Assembly (NCBI GenBank): GCA_004295005.1
Contig: SHNG01000192.1
Coordinates: 20,541-84,540 of the forward strand
Source of the DNA: Gammaproteobacteria bacterium
Lineage (GTDB): Bacteria > Pseudomonadota > Gammaproteobacteria > Xanthomonadales > Rhodanobacteraceae
DNA length: 64,000 nt
Direction: 5' to 3'
In this document: one piece after another, positions 44,691 through 55,270 of the stretch
Layout of the letters: each line of letters begins with the position of its first letter
Position numbering within the stretch: position 1 is the first letter of the stretch
Notes under the pieces: model-generated
Told to the model about the DNA's origin: nothing
What the model saw: only the letters and a program-made list of their open reading frames with translations
The model's database searches: none
Position numbers and translations under genes: made by a program

Positions 44691-44858
44691 CTTGCCTCCC
44701 GATTTGGCCATCTGCCTCGGCCAGCATATCGCACCACGGCCATGCCACATGCACGGCGCGCATAAGCCCATGCGCAACGCTTCCTTCCGCGATCGCCGGC
44801 GCAACCCTAGATTGCCCCCATCGCGGTCATTTGGCCGTCCAAATGAATCCACGCCACG

Positions 44859-46673
44859 ATGTCTGCGCAACTCGCCAGCCAACCTCGAACCCCGCTTGCG
44901 GAAGACAGGATCGCCCTGTTGGCGCGCCTGGTGGATGGACTCGACAGCCAGACCCTGTGGTGGCTTTCCGGCTACAGCGCCGGTTTGGCAGAACACGCAG
45001 CGGAAACCCGCGGCATCGTTGCCCCGCTGGCGGCACCTGGCACTTCCGCGCACGCGGTCAGCGTGGTCTACGCGAGCCAGACCGGCAATTCCAGGCGTGC
45101 TGCCGAAAAGCTGAGTGCCGAGCTTGAGGCCACAGGCATCGCCGTGCGCTTATTCAATGCCAGCGTCTATCCGCTTCGCCAACTCAAGAGCGAACGCCTC
45201 CTGTACCTGGTGGTCAGTACCCAGGGCGACGGTGATCCACCGGACGACGGGCGCGTCCTGTTCGAGCACCTGCTCGGCCCGCGCGCACCGCGCCTGCCCG
45301 AGCTGCGCTTCGGCGTGCTCGGCCTGGGTGATTCCAGTTATCCGCAGTTCAATGCGGTCGGGCGCAAGCTGGACGCGCGCCTGCACGAACTGGGAGCCCA
45401 GCGCGTGCTCGATCTTGGCGAAGCCGACCTGGACATCGAGACGGTGGCCACGCCCTGGCGCCAGCGAGCGCTGGAACCGGCCACCGCTTTCAAGACAACG
45501 ACCCCGGCGACGCCGCGCTCCAGCGTGGTGGCCTTGCATCCGGTCAGCAGTGCTGTGCGCTACAGCCGCGACAATCCCTATGCCGCCGAGCTGCTGGCCA
45601 ACCAGCGCATCACCTCCCGCGACAGCGACAAGGATGTGCGCCACATTGAACTGTCACTGGCAGGCTCCGGACTCGACTACACACCCGGTGATGCGCTGGG
45701 TATCTGGCCCACGAATGACCCTGCCCTGGTCAATGAAATCCTCGAACAACTGCACCTCGATGGAAAAACGCGGGTCACCCACGGCGGAGAAAGCCTGAGC
45801 CTGCACGAATGGCTGGCTACGCGTCGCGAACTGACGCGCGTGAGTCGGCCGGTGCTCGCCAGCCTGGCAGCCGCATCCGGCAACGCGGAGTTGAACCGCC
45901 TGCTCGCCGGCGAACAACGCGAGGAGCTGGCCAGATTGCTTGCCAGCCATCCGCTCGTCGAGCTGCTGCGCCTGTACCCGAACAACTGGGATGCGGATGA
46001 GCTGATCGCTGCCCTGCGTCCGCTGATGCCCCGTCTGTACTCCATCGCCTCCAGCCGCACCCTGGTCGAGGACGAAGTGCATCTGACGGTGGCCAATGTC
46101 GCCTACGAAGCCTTTGGGCGCCAACACGGCGGTGCCGCTTCGGGCTATCTGTCGCGCGCACAGGCGGGAGACCGGCTTCCCGTCTTCATCGAGACCAATG
46201 AGCGCTTCCGCCTGCCCGCCGATGGCAGCCGCGACATCATCATGATCGGTGCCGGAACCGGCGTGGCGCCTTACCGCGGATTCCTGCAGGAGCGCGCGGA
46301 AAACGCCGCCAGAGGTCGCAACTGGCTGGTCTTTGGCAACCCGCATTTGCGCAGCGATTTCCTCTACCAGACCGAATGGCAGCAGGCCCTGCGTGAGGGC
46401 CGCCTGAGTCGTCTCGATCTCGCCTTCTCGCGTGACCAGGCGCACAAGATCTATGTGCAACATCGCCTGCGCGAGAATGGTCGCGATCTTTACGCCTGGC
46501 TGGAAAGCGGCGCGCATGTGTACGTGTGCGGCGACGCCACGCACATGGCACGTGATGTCCACGATGCCCTCATCGCGGTGATCGCGGAATACGCCGCAGT
46601 GGATCACGAAGCCGCCAGTGAACGTTTGGAATCCCTGCGTCAGTCCGGCCGCTATGCGCGTGATGTGTACTGA
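44859..46673 (+). CDS. cysJ: Sulfite reductase [NADPH] flavoprotein alpha subunit
   Basis: A 604-aa diflavin reductase that passes NADPH electrons via FAD and FMN to CysI. The flavodoxin domain (about 65-205) starts [17 protein letters not shown]. The FAD-binding region carries [20 protein letters not shown] near 390, followed by [13 protein letters not shown] and [20 protein letters not shown]-type [19 protein letters not shown] near 462. The C-terminus ends YARDVY as in typical CysJ. First gene of cysJ-cysI-cysH; divergent from the NYN gene. Confidence 0.96.
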   Translation: MSAQLASQPRTPLAEDRIALLARLVDGLDSQTLWWLSGYSAGLAEHAAETRGIVAPLAAPGTSAHAVSVVYASQTGNSRRAAEKLSAELEATGIAVRLFNASVYPLRQLKSERLLYLVVSTQGDGDPPDDGRVLFEHLLGPRAPRLPELRFGVLGLGDSSYPQFNAVGRKLDARLHELGAQRVLDLGEADLDIETVATPWRQRALEPATAFKTTTPATPRSSVVALHPVSSAVRYSRDNPYAAELLANQRITSRDSDKDVRHIELSLAGSGLDYTPGDALGIWPTNDPALVNEILEQLHLDGKTRVTHGGESLSLHEWLATRRELTRVSRPVLASLAAASGNAELNRLLAGEQREELARLLASHPLVELLRLYPNNWDADELIAALRPLMPRLYSIASSRTLVEDEVHLTVANVAYEAFGRQHGGAASGYLSRAQAGDRLPVFIETNERFRLPADGSRDIIMIGAGTGVAPYRGFLQERAENAARGRNWLVFGNPHLRSDFLYQTEWQQALREGRLSRLDLAFSRDQAHKIYVQHRLRENGRDLYAWLESGAHVYVCGDATHMARDVHDALIAVIAEYAAVDHEAASERLESLRQSGRYARDVY

Positions 46674-46690
46674 GAACGGACCGCCGCACC

Positions 46691-48382
46691 ATGAGCCGCG
46701 AACTTTCCCACGTCGAACACATCAAGCAGCGCAGCCGCTTCTTGCGCGGCAGCCTGCTCGAGAGCCTTGCAGACAACCACACCGGTGCCATCCGCGAGGA
46801 CGACACCGCACTGATCAAGTTCCATGGCAGCTATCAGCAGGATGACCGCGACCTGCGCGAGGAACGTCGCCAGCAGAAACTGGAGCCCGCCTACAGCTTC
46901 ATGATCCGCACGCGCACGCCGGGCGGCGTGGTCACGCCCGAGCAGTGGCTGGCGTTGGATGCCGTCGCCATGCGCTTTGCCAATCATTCGCTGCGCCTGA
47001 CCACGCGCCAGGCCTTCCAGTTTCACGGCGTCATCAAGCGTGAACTCAAGGCCACCCTGCAAGCCATCAACGCCAGCCTGATCGATACGGTTTCCGCCTG
47101 CGGTGACGTCAATCGCAATGTTCTGGTTTCGGCCAATCCGCTGCTTTCCCAGGCGCACGCCGAGGTGCATGACTGGGCACGCCGACTGTCCTTGCACCTG
47201 AAGCCGAGCTCACGCGCCTACTCCGAACTGTGGCTGGATGAGGAACGCATTGCAGGCGGCGAACCGGAGAGTGAACCGCTGTACGGCGAGACCTACCTGC
47301 CGCGCAAGTTCAAGATTGCGTTCGCCATACCGCCGGACAATGACGTGGACGTGTTTGCGCACGACCTCGGTTTCATCGCCGTTATCGAGAATGGGGTATT
47401 GGCCGGCTTCAATGTCAGTGTCGGCGGCGGCATGGGTGCGACGCATGGCGATGCTTCGACCTACCCCTTGCTCGGGCACTTGATTGGATTCGTGACTCCC
47501 GGACAACTGTTTGCCGTGGCCGAAGCGGTGCTGACCAGCCAACGCGATTTCGGCAACCGCGAACAACGCAAGCATGCCCGTCTCAAGTACACCATCGAGA
47601 AGCTCGGCCTTGACGCATTCCGCCGCGAGGTGGAATCGCGCGCAGGTTTTTCCCTGGCTCCATTGCGCGATTTCCGTTTCGACCACAACGGTGACCGCTT
47701 CGGCTGGCGCGAAGGCCATGACGGTCGCTGGCACCTGACCCTGCGCATCGAGGCGGGTCGCATTGCCGACAAGCCCGATGCCTTGCACCTCACCGGTTTG
47801 CGTGAAATTGCCATTGTCCACACCGGTGAGTTCCGACTGACGCCGAACCAGAATCTGGTCATTGCCAATGTCGGTGCCCGCCAACGCGGGGATATCGATG
47901 CGCAGGTACAGCGCCACGGCCTGGATCTGTATCGGCACGCCACGCCGCTGCGTCTGAACGCGCTGGCCTGCGTGGCCCTGCCCACCTGCGGCCTGGCCAT
48001 GGCGGAAGCGGAACGCTACCTGCCCGAGTTGCTGCAAAAGGTGGAAGGCCTGTTGAAGCGTCATGGTCTGTCCAATGCGCCGATCCACCTGCGCATATCG
48101 GGCTGTCCCAATGGCTGCTCGCGCCCCTACCTCGGTGAGATCGCGCTGGTGGGCAAGGCCCCGGGCCGCTACAACCTGATGCTCGGCGCGGATCGCCAGG
48201 GACAGCGCCTGAATGCCTTGTATCGCGAGAACATCGACGAGACCGCCTTCCTTGCCGCGCTCGATGCACTGTTTGCCGACTACGCCGCCGGTCGCGAAAG
48301 CGATGAGGGATTCGGAGATTTCCTGCTGCGCAGGAATGTCGTGCAACCCGCCAGAAACATTGCCATCAAGGTGATCCCATGA
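46691..48382 (+). CDS. cysI: Sulfite reductase hemoprotein beta subunit
   Basis: A 563-aa siroheme-[4Fe-4S] enzyme reducing sulfite to sulfide. The cluster/siroheme Cys residues lie in [17 protein letters not shown] (near 426 and 432) and [20 protein letters not shown] (near 471 and 475). Substrate and heme-binding Arg/Lys-rich segments such as [20 protein letters not shown] and [17 protein letters not shown] are present. It begins 17 bp after cysJ and overlaps cysH by 4 bp. Confidence 0.97.
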   Translation: MSRELSHVEHIKQRSRFLRGSLLESLADNHTGAIREDDTALIKFHGSYQQDDRDLREERRQQKLEPAYSFMIRTRTPGGVVTPEQWLALDAVAMRFANHSLRLTTRQAFQFHGVIKRELKATLQAINASLIDTVSACGDVNRNVLVSANPLLSQAHAEVHDWARRLSLHLKPSSRAYSELWLDEERIAGGEPESEPLYGETYLPRKFKIAFAIPPDNDVDVFAHDLGFIAVIENGVLAGFNVSVGGGMGATHGDASTYPLLGHLIGFVTPGQLFAVAEAVLTSQRDFGNREQRKHARLKYTIEKLGLDAFRREVESRAGFSLAPLRDFRFDHNGDRFGWREGHDGRWHLTLRIEAGRIADKPDALHLTGLREIAIVHTGEFRLTPNQNLVIANVGARQRGDIDAQVQRHGLDLYRHATPLRLNALACVALPTCGLAMAEAERYLPELLQKVEGLLKRHGLSNAPIHLRISGCPNGCSRPYLGEIALVGKAPGRYNLMLGADRQGQRLNALYRENIDETAFLAALDALFADYAAGRESDEGFGDFLLRRNVVQPARNIAIKVIP

Positions 48383-49104
48383 ATGCCCTGCCCGATCTGG
48401 TGACCGCCGCCGAGGATTCGCGCGCGCTGGCCATTCTCAACAATTGGCTGGAGACCCGAAGCGCAGAACAACGCGTGCGCTGGGCCCTGGAAACGCTGCC
48501 GGGTACCCACGTGCTCTCGTCCAGCTTTGGCGCACAGTCGGCAGTTTCCCTGCATCTGCTCACCCGCCAGCAGCCGCGCATTCCGGTAATCCTTGTCGAT
48601 ACCGGCTACCTGTTCGAGGAAACCTATCGCTTCGCCGACGAGTTGAGTACGCGCCTCAAGCTGGATCTGCGCGTTTATCGTCCGCAGGTCGGCCGCGCCT
48701 GGATGGAAGCACGCCACGGCAAGCTGTGGGAACAGGGTCTTGAAGGCCTCGGACACTATGACCGCCTGCACAAGGTGGAACCCCTAAAGCGCGCCCTGGA
48801 TGAGCTCAATGCGCGCACCTGGTTTGCCGGACTGCGCCGCAGCCAGTCAAGTACCCGCGAGCAGGCCAAGGTGCTCGAACTGAAGTCCGGACGCTGGAAA
48901 GTGCATCCGATCATCGACTGGAGCGATCGCGACATCTGGCAATACCTGAGTTGCCACGACCTGCCCTATCACCCGCTCTGGCACGAAGGCTACGTTTCAA
49001 TCGGTGACGTGCACACCACGCAGCGCTGGCAACCCGGCATGCGCGAGGAAGAAACCCGCTACTTCGGCCTCAAGCGCGAATGCGGGATCCATCTTGAAGT
49101 CTGA
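48379..49104 (+). CDS. cysH: Phosphoadenosine phosphosulfate (PAPS) reductase
   Basis: A 241-aa thioredoxin-dependent reductase that converts PAPS to sulfite. The PP-loop-like nucleotide site is [15 protein letters not shown] near 50. The catalytic Cys is in the C-terminal [10 protein letters not shown] after EEETRYFGL. It lacks the paired Cys motifs of [4Fe-4S] APS reductases, so it uses PAPS. This agrees with the APS kinase domain encoded downstream. Confidence 0.95.
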   Translation: MNALPDLVTAAEDSRALAILNNWLETRSAEQRVRWALETLPGTHVLSSSFGAQSAVSLHLLTRQQPRIPVILVDTGYLFEETYRFADELSTRLKLDLRVYRPQVGRAWMEARHGKLWEQGLEGLGHYDRLHKVEPLKRALDELNARTWFAGLRRSQSSTREQAKVLELKSGRWKVHPIIDWSDRDIWQYLSCHDLPYHPLWHEGYVSIGDVHTTQRWQPGMREEETRYFGLKRECGIHLEV

Positions 49105-49261
49105 TCAATGACCGTTTCGACGCTCGTCGGCCAACTCCCGAACGAGCCAAACCGTTTCGCCGCCGGCCGGAACCTGCTCCATCCGCCCCCCAGAGGATCG
49201 AGCTGTTCCGGTCGGTGGCCCTTCGTTCAACCATGTGAATTCAATTTCGCGAGCCTGCGCC

Positions 49262-51013
49262 ATGAATCAACCCGCACTGGCACCCACGTTTGCTGATTCC
49301 TTGAACCCGCCGCATGGAGGCACGCTCAAGGAACTCTATCTGCCCTTTGCCGATGCGCAAAAGCTCAAGCAACGCAGCGCCAGCCTGCCCGGATGGTCAC
49401 TCGATGCGCGACAGTTGTGTGACCTGGAACTGCTGCTGAGCGGCGCCTTCTCTCCGCTTGAGGGTTTCCTCAACCGACGCGACTACACCAGCGTTCTCGA
49501 TGACATGCGCCTCAGCAACGGAACCCTGTGGCCGATCCCGATTACCCTGGATGTGGATGAGGCTTTTGCGGCCAAGCTGACCTGCGGCAACGAAATTGCG
49601 TTGCTTGACAGGGAAGGCGTACCGCTGGCCGTGATCAAGGTCGAGGACATCTACTTCATCGATCCGCTGCAGGAAGCACACCAGATGTTTGGTACCACCG
49701 ACCGCCTGCATCCGGGGGTGGCTGAACTGCTCGACCGTCGTCACCGTGTCTACATTGGCGGTCGCGTGCAAGGCATTCAGGCACCGCAGCACCACGATTT
49801 CACCGAGCTGCGTGACACGCCGCGATCATTGCGCAATCGCCTCGCCGCGCGCGGCTGGGATCGCGTGGTTGCCTTCCACACCCGCAACCCGATGCATCGC
49901 GCGCATCACGAACTCACCGTGCGCGCGGTCGAGCGCACCCATGCCAATTTGCTCCTCCAGCCCGTGGTTGGCCTGACCAAACCGGGTGATGTCGATCATT
50001 ACACCCGCGTGCGTTGCTGCAAGGCACTGCTCAAGCATTACCCGCAGGATTCCGTCGAACTTTCCCTGCTGCCGCTGGCCATGCGCATGGCCGGGCCTCG
50101 CGAAGCACTCTGGCACGCGATCATCCGCAAGAACTACGGAGCTTCACATTTTATTGTCGGTCGCGATCATGCCGGTCCCGGCAAGGACTCCAACGGCAAT
50201 CCGTTCTACGAACCCTATGCTGCACAGGAGCTTCTGGCCGAGCATCAGGATGAACTCGGTATTCACGTGGTCCCGTTTCCAGCCATGGTCTACGCGGCAA
50301 ACCACCAAGCCTATATCGCGGAAACCGACGTGCGCGCGGGCGATGAAGTCAGCGACATGTCGGGTACCGAGCTGCGGCGGCGCCTGCATACGGGCACGGA
50401 GATTCCGCACTGGTTTTCCTACCCTGAAGTGACGGCGATCCTGCGCGACCGCCATCCGGTCGGCACTCGTCCGGGTTTTGCGCTGTTCTTCACCGGCCTT
50501 TCAGGATCAGGCAAATCGACCATTGCGCAGGCCGTCATTGCACGTCTGCTGGAAAACTCGGCACGTTCCATCACCCTGCTGGATGGCGATGAGGTGCGCA
50601 CGCACCTGTCCAAAGGGCTCGGCTTTTCGCGCGAAGACCGCGCCGCCAATGTCACCCGCATAGGCTATGTTGCCAGCGAGATCGTGCGCCACGGTGGAAT
50701 CGCGGTGTGTGCGCCAATTGCACCCTACCGCGACAGCCGTGCTGATGCGCGGGCGCGCGTGGAGGCTCACGGTCACTTCATTGAAATCCATGTCAATACC
50801 GAACTGGCCACCTGCGAGGCACGCGACCGCAAGGGTTTGTACGCGCAGGCGCGCGCAGGCAAGATTCCGCAGTTCACCGGTATCAGCGATCCTTATGAAA
50901 TTCCCCTGCACGCAGAGCTGCGCCTGAACGGTGGAAGTGCCGACCCGGCAACCCTTGCGAACCAGGTGGTTGTCCTGCTGCGCAATCGTGGCCTGATCGA
51001 TGCTGACAACTGA
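49262..51013 (+). CDS. Bifunctional ATP sulfurylase / APS kinase (Sat-CysC fusion)
   Basis: A 583-aa fusion that activates sulfate to APS and phosphorylates it to PAPS. The N-terminal Sat-type ATP sulfurylase (about 1-395) carries HTRNPMHRAHHELTVRA near 206 and VGRDHAGPGKD near 304. The C-terminal APS kinase (about 405-580) has the P-loop GLSGSGKSTIAQAV near 412, LLDGDEVRTHLSKGLGFSRE and RDRKGLYAQARAGKIPQFTG. This replaces the CysD/CysN heterodimer of enteric bacteria. A 157-bp gap follows cysH, so an own promoter is possible. The ATG at 49262 is preferred over an in-frame GTG at 49235. Confidence 0.94.
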   Translation: MNQPALAPTFADSLNPPHGGTLKELYLPFADAQKLKQRSASLPGWSLDARQLCDLELLLSGAFSPLEGFLNRRDYTSVLDDMRLSNGTLWPIPITLDVDEAFAAKLTCGNEIALLDREGVPLAVIKVEDIYFIDPLQEAHQMFGTTDRLHPGVAELLDRRHRVYIGGRVQGIQAPQHHDFTELRDTPRSLRNRLAARGWDRVVAFHTRNPMHRAHHELTVRAVERTHANLLLQPVVGLTKPGDVDHYTRVRCCKALLKHYPQDSVELSLLPLAMRMAGPREALWHAIIRKNYGASHFIVGRDHAGPGKDSNGNPFYEPYAAQELLAEHQDELGIHVVPFPAMVYAANHQAYIAETDVRAGDEVSDMSGTELRRRLHTGTEIPHWFSYPEVTAILRDRHPVGTRPGFALFFTGLSGSGKSTIAQAVIARLLENSARSITLLDGDEVRTHLSKGLGFSREDRAANVTRIGYVASEIVRHGGIAVCAPIAPYRDSRADARARVEAHGHFIEIHVNTELATCEARDRKGLYAQARAGKIPQFTGISDPYEIPLHAELRLNGGSADPATLANQVVVLLRNRGLIDADN

Positions 51014-51061
51014 GCCAGCCCCGCGCTCAGCCCACCCGCGTCACATGTGGCGGGTTCGAAC

Positions 51062-52054
51062 TCAGGCGGCGTCGGCAACCAATGGCGAGAGCTCCCGCCA
51101 ATGCGGCGGCACCGGCCATGCGGGTGGCGCCGCACCCTGCACCACTCGAACCAGATCGCGTCGATCCACGTGGGGCGCCAGGGCGGCGATCAGGTCAAGC
51201 GCGTAATCGCGCTGCACGCGATCTGCCTGAAGCACGACCCAGGTGGTGCAAGTCGGCAGCAATCCTTCCGCAGACAGCATGCACAAGTCCCGGCTGTCGG
51301 ACTCCTGCAGGGCCATCTCGGCAAGTACTCCAACGCCGAGCCCGGCGCGCACATAGACCTTGATCAGGTCGGCATCCCGCGCGGTCACCGCCAGGTTCAG
51401 TTCGCAGCCGGCAGCCACGAACGCACGGCGCAGCGAGGAATCCGCCGACAGCGAGGATTCGTAGCTGACCAGGGGCCATGCCGCCAGCTCGTCGATCCGT
51501 GGTGCACGCCCGAGCGAAGCCAGGGCATGCGCGCGCGGCACGAGAATCTTGCGATCCCAGCGAAACAGCGGAATGGCCAGTTCCGCGATGGGCGGTGCGC
51601 CCGCGGTGCTGACAATGGCCATATCGGCATTGCCTCGCCCGAGCAATTCGATCAGCTCGGTATCGCCGCGCGGCTCCAGGCGCACCGAGAGCTTCGGATA
51701 GCGCTGCTTTACGGTACTGACCGCACCCGGCAGAACGAACCGCGCCTGGGTGTGGGTGGTCGTGATCACCAGTTCCCCATCGCCATCGCGGCGCAGATTG
51801 GCGGCGAGGGCGCGGATATTTGCCGACTCGGAAAGAATGGTGCGTGCGCGCGCAATTACCTGTGCGCCCGACGCAGTGATGGAATCCAGGCTCTTGCCCT
51901 TGCGCAAAAATACCTGGAAGCCCAGCTCATCCTCGAGCTGGCGCAATTGCCGGGAAATACCCGGCTGGGTTGCGTGCACGCGTTCCGCAGCCATGGTGAT
52001 GTTGAGGCCCGCATCGGCAATCGCAACGATGTAGCGCAGTTGGGTCAAGGTCAT
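51062..52054 (-). CDS. cysB: LysR-family regulator, CysB-like
   Basis: A 330-aa LysR regulator. The N-terminal helix-turn-helix reads MTLTQLRYIVAIADAGLNIT and AAERVHATQPGISRQLRQLE, typical of CysB/Cbl proteins. The effector domain contains TTHTQARFVLPGAV near 100. CysB activates sulfate assimilation genes with O-acetyl- or N-acetyl-serine as inducer. It is convergent with sat-cysC and divergent from cysG, so it sits inside its probable regulon. The start at 52054 is the family N-terminus; a longer frame to 52141 is rejected. Confidence 0.92.
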   Translation of the reverse strand: MTLTQLRYIVAIADAGLNITMAAERVHATQPGISRQLRQLEDELGFQVFLRKGKSLDSITASGAQVIARARTILSESANIRALAANLRRDGDGELVITTTHTQARFVLPGAVSTVKQRYPKLSVRLEPRGDTELIELLGRGNADMAIVSTAGAPPIAELAIPLFRWDRKILVPRAHALASLGRAPRIDELAAWPLVSYESSLSADSSLRRAFVAAGCELNLAVTARDADLIKVYVRAGLGVGVLAEMALQESDSRDLCMLSAEGLLPTCTTWVVLQADRVQRDYALDLIAALAPHVDRRDLVRVVQGAAPPAWPVPPHWRELSPLVADAA

Positions 52055-52243
52055 TTGCTGCAATCCACGGCTGTTGGATACGGGCAATGTTCCGGAGAGT
52101 CTGGAGCAGCCGCGCCCGCGTACTTCGCTGGCCCTTGGCACGGCCCGCGTCGGCGCGACTCACGGCAAACTGGCAGATCCGGGCATTGCCGGCTGAGGCG
52201 GCAGCATACGGGGTGTGCAACGGCGAGTCCAGTATGGACGTCT

Positions 52244-52255
52244 AAACGGCCGTTT
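52244..52255. promoter_or_regulatory. 12-bp perfect palindrome in the cysB-cysG intergenic region
   Basis: AAACGGCCGTTT lies 78 bp before the cysG start and 190 bp before the cysB start. It is a possible operator in the only divergent region of the cys cluster that contains cysB. The regulator is not known; CysB sites are poorly conserved and do not require such symmetry. Confidence 0.35.
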
Positions 52256-52332
52256 GAGCAAATCACGGAATCGCATATTCCTTGAATTTCCGGGTATTTC
52301 CCCTGAAAGCCCCGCGCATTCATGCTGCCGGC

Positions 52333-53763
52333 ATGAGCCTTTACCCCATTTTTGCCAACCTGAACCAGCGTCCGGTGCTTGTCGTCGGGGGCGGCGCAGT
52401 GGGCGAGCGCAAGGTTGCCGCCCTGCGCAAGACCGGTGCGATCATTACGCTTGTGGCCCCACAGATCACCGCGAATTTGCGGGCCTGGGCCAAGGCGGGC
52501 CTCATTCGCCACACCGCGGAAGCGTTCAATGAGTCTCAACTGGACCGCGTCTGGCTTGTGGTGGCGGCAACCGATGATCGTGCCTTGAACCAGCGCATTG
52601 CCGCCGAAGCATGGCGGCGCTGCGTGTTCGTCAATGTCGTGGATGATGCGGCCCTTTCCAGCTTCCAGGTACCGGCCCTGGTGGATCGCAGTCCGCTCAT
52701 GATTGCCATTTCCACGGGCGGCGCCGCTCCAGTGTTTGCGCGCCTGATCCGTGAGCGCATCGAGTCCCTGCTGGATTCATCGCTGGGTCCGCTCACTGAT
52801 TTGGTGGCTCGCTATCGCATACGCATACGTACGCGTATTCCCGACACCGCACGGCGTCGACGCTTCTTTGAGCGCCTGTTTAACGGCCCGGTTGCGGCAC
52901 ACCTGAAACGCGCCCAGCCGTTGGCTGCGGCGCGCGCCCTGCTCGCCGCGCTGCGCGATGTCGGCAACGAGCGAGCGCATGGTTCGGTGGTGCTGGTGGG
53001 TGCCGGACCGGGCGATCCAGGCCTGCTTACCCTGAATGCCTTGCGCGCACTCAACGAAGCCGATGTGATCCTGCATGACCGCCTGGTGTCTGCCGAGGTC
53101 CTTGCACTGGCTCGCCGCGATGCCGAGCTCGTCGATGTCGGCAAGCAATCAGGCGCCACGCTCACATCCCAGGAGATCATTCACTCGCTGCTGCTGGAAC
53201 ACGCACGTCAAGGCAAGCGCGTGGTGCGATTGAAAGGAGGCGATCCCTTCATGTTTGGTCGCGGTGGTGAGGAACTGGAATTTCTGCGAGCGCACGATAT
53301 TGCCTACGAAGTGGTTCCCGGCATCACCGCGGCAATGGCCTGCGCCGCCTACGCTGGCATTCCGCTCACCCACCGCGAGCATGCGCAAAGCGTTCGCTTT
53401 CTCACCGCGCACGGCAAGGATTCACTGGATGCGCTCGACTGGCAGGTGCTCGCGGACGACAGCCAGACCCTCGCCGTCTACATGGGCCTGGGGCTGCTCG
53501 AAACCCTGCAACTGCGCCTGCTTGAACTCGGCCGCAGCCCCAATACCGCGTTCGCCTTGATCGAAAACGGATCGCGCCCCGAACAGCGCATCATCCGCGG
53601 CGCACTGGATCAACTGTCCGAGCTGGCGCGCTTGCACCAGGTTCAATCACCCGCCCTGCTCATCATCGGCAAGGTCGCGGCATTGTCGGATCGCCTACAC
53701 TGGTTCGGCGAAGCTCCCCTGTTTGCTTCGCCGGACACCGCGCACGATCTGCGCGCCGCCTGA
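52333..53763 (+). CDS. cysG: Siroheme synthase (trifunctional CysG)
   Basis: A 476-aa enzyme making siroheme for CysI. The N-terminal precorrin-2 dehydrogenase/ferrochelatase part has the NAD site [17 protein letters not shown] near residue 15 and [20 protein letters not shown] near 100. The C-terminal uroporphyrinogen-III methyltransferase starts [18 protein letters not shown] near 218 and includes [20 protein letters not shown] and [20 protein letters not shown]. Both halves look complete. The ATG at 52333 starts at the family N-terminus. cysK follows 20 bp downstream. Confidence 0.96.
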   Translation: MSLYPIFANLNQRPVLVVGGGAVGERKVAALRKTGAIITLVAPQITANLRAWAKAGLIRHTAEAFNESQLDRVWLVVAATDDRALNQRIAAEAWRRCVFVNVVDDAALSSFQVPALVDRSPLMIAISTGGAAPVFARLIRERIESLLDSSLGPLTDLVARYRIRIRTRIPDTARRRRFFERLFNGPVAAHLKRAQPLAAARALLAALRDVGNERAHGSVVLVGAGPGDPGLLTLNALRALNEADVILHDRLVSAEVLALARRDAELVDVGKQSGATLTSQEIIHSLLLEHARQGKRVVRLKGGDPFMFGRGGEELEFLRAHDIAYEVVPGITAAMACAAYAGIPLTHREHAQSVRFLTAHGKDSLDALDWQVLADDSQTLAVYMGLGLLETLQLRLLELGRSPNTAFALIENGSRPEQRIIRGALDQLSELARLHQVQSPALLIIGKVAALSDRLHWFGEAPLFASPDTAHDLRAA

Positions 53764-53782
53764 TTCCCACGGAGTTGAACCC

Positions 53783-54739
53783 ATGTCGCACGCTTCCATC
53801 CTGGACACCATCGGCAACACACCGATCGTCAAGCTGCATCGCCTCGCACCCAAGGGCATCGATATTCACGTAAAAGTGGAATCCTTCAATCCCGGCGGAT
53901 CGGTCAAGGATCGTCTCGCCCTCGCCGTGGTGCTGGATGCAGAACGCAGCGGCAAACTGAAACCCGGGCAAACCATCATCGAAGCCACCTCCGGCAACAC
54001 CGGCGTGGCCCTGGCCATGGTGGCCGCAGCGCGCGGCTATCCGTTCGTTGCGGTAATGGCCGATTCGTTTTCAATCGAGCGACGCAAACTGATCCGCGCC
54101 TACGGCGGCAAGGTGATTCTCACCCCGGCAGCAGAGCGCGGCACCGGCATGATCCGCAAGGCCGAGGAACTCGCGGCAAAGCACGGCTGGTTCCTAACCC
54201 AGCAGTTCGACAACCCGGCCAATCCGGCCTGGCATCGCAACACCACCGCGGCGGAGATCCTGCGTGACTTCGTCGGTCATCGCCTTGACTACTTCGTTTC
54301 CGGTTGGGGTACCGGCGGCACCTTGACTGGCGTGGGTGAAGTGCTGCGCGTGGCGCGCCCCGAGGTTCAGGTGATCGCCTGCGAGCCCGCAGCAGCCCCG
54401 ATGCTGTCCGGGGACGAATGGAAACCCCACAAGATCCAGGGTTGGACACCCGACCTCATTCCCGCTGTCCTCAATCGCGCAGTCCCCCACCGCGTATTGA
54501 AGGTTGACGACGTGGTCGCCCGCGACACCGCACGCCTGCTGGCCAGCAAGGAAGGCATCTTCGTCGGCGTATCGGCCGGCGCCACGCTCGCCGCAGCCCT
54601 CGACATCGCCCGTGAAGCCGCTCAAGGCAGCGTGATCCTGGCCATGCTGCCAGATACCGGTGAACGCTATCTCTCCACTTTTCTATTCGAGGGCATCAAC
54701 GAAGGCTCCGACGACGAATGGCTGGCCTCGCTCGGCTGA
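53783..54739 (+). CDS. cysK: Cysteine synthase A (O-acetylserine sulfhydrylase)
   Basis: A 318-aa PLP enzyme forming cysteine from O-acetylserine and sulfide. The PLP Lys is in NPGGSVKDRLALAVV near 42, the Asn/substrate loop in IIEATSGNTGVALAMV near 66, the Gly-rich phosphate loop in SGWGTGGTLTGVGEVLR near 174, and GVSAGATLAAALDIA near 265. It ends just before a repeat block. With cysG it closes the sulfate-to-cysteine pathway in this cluster. Confidence 0.95.
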   Translation: MSHASILDTIGNTPIVKLHRLAPKGIDIHVKVESFNPGGSVKDRLALAVVLDAERSGKLKPGQTIIEATSGNTGVALAMVAAARGYPFVAVMADSFSIERRKLIRAYGGKVILTPAAERGTGMIRKAEELAAKHGWFLTQQFDNPANPAWHRNTTAAEILRDFVGHRLDYFVSGWGTGGTLTGVGEVLRVARPEVQVIACEPAAAPMLSGDEWKPHKIQGWTPDLIPAVLNRAVPHRVLKVDDVVARDTARLLASKEGIFVGVSAGATLAAALDIAREAAQGSVILAMLPDTGERYLSTFLFEGINEGSDDEWLASLG

Positions 54740-54753
54740 CTTCCCCAACCAAC

Positions 54754-55270
54754 GTAGAGCCGAGTTTGCTCGGCTGCACTTCCCCACCCCGCTCTGTCGA
54801 GCGGGCTGACCACTCCTTCGGTCCGGCCCTCGCCCTGCATGGCTCGGGCGCTCGTCATTTCCTCGAAACCGTTCGTGGCGAGGAGACTGGATCGAGACCA
54901 AAGGTCGAGGCCAGTCGTCTCGAACCACACGTCAACCCGCTCTGTCGACGCGCACTCGGTTCATGGTTCGACAGGCCTGTCCTGAGCACGGTCGAAGGGC
55001 TCACCACGAACGGAAGCCGCTTGATCAGCGTTGCCTTAAATCCGTTCATGGTGAGGAGACTGGATCGAGACCAAAGGTCGAGGCCAGTCGTCTCGAACCA
55101 CGCGTCACCCCGCTCTGTCGAGCGGGCTGACCACTCCTTCGGTCCGGCCCTCGCCCTGCATGGCTCGGGCGCTCGTCATTTCCTCGAAACCGTTCGTGGT
55201 GAGGAGACTGGATCGAGACCAAAGGTCGAGGCCAGTCGTCTCGAACCACGCGTCAACCCGTTCGGTCGAG
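54754..55270. repeat. Repeat block: SMAG-like palindrome and 142-bp direct repeats
   Basis: A GTAGAGCCGAGTTTGCTCGG palindrome (54754-54775) is followed by a 142-bp unit at 54787-54928, repeated almost exactly at 55108-55249 (offset 321 bp). A partial copy lies at about 55051-55105. A dispersed TCCTGAGCACGGTCGAAGGG element lies near 54979. The unit starts with about 36 bp that match the 3' end of the neighbouring integrase gene. Frames crossing it are artefacts. Confidence 0.85.
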
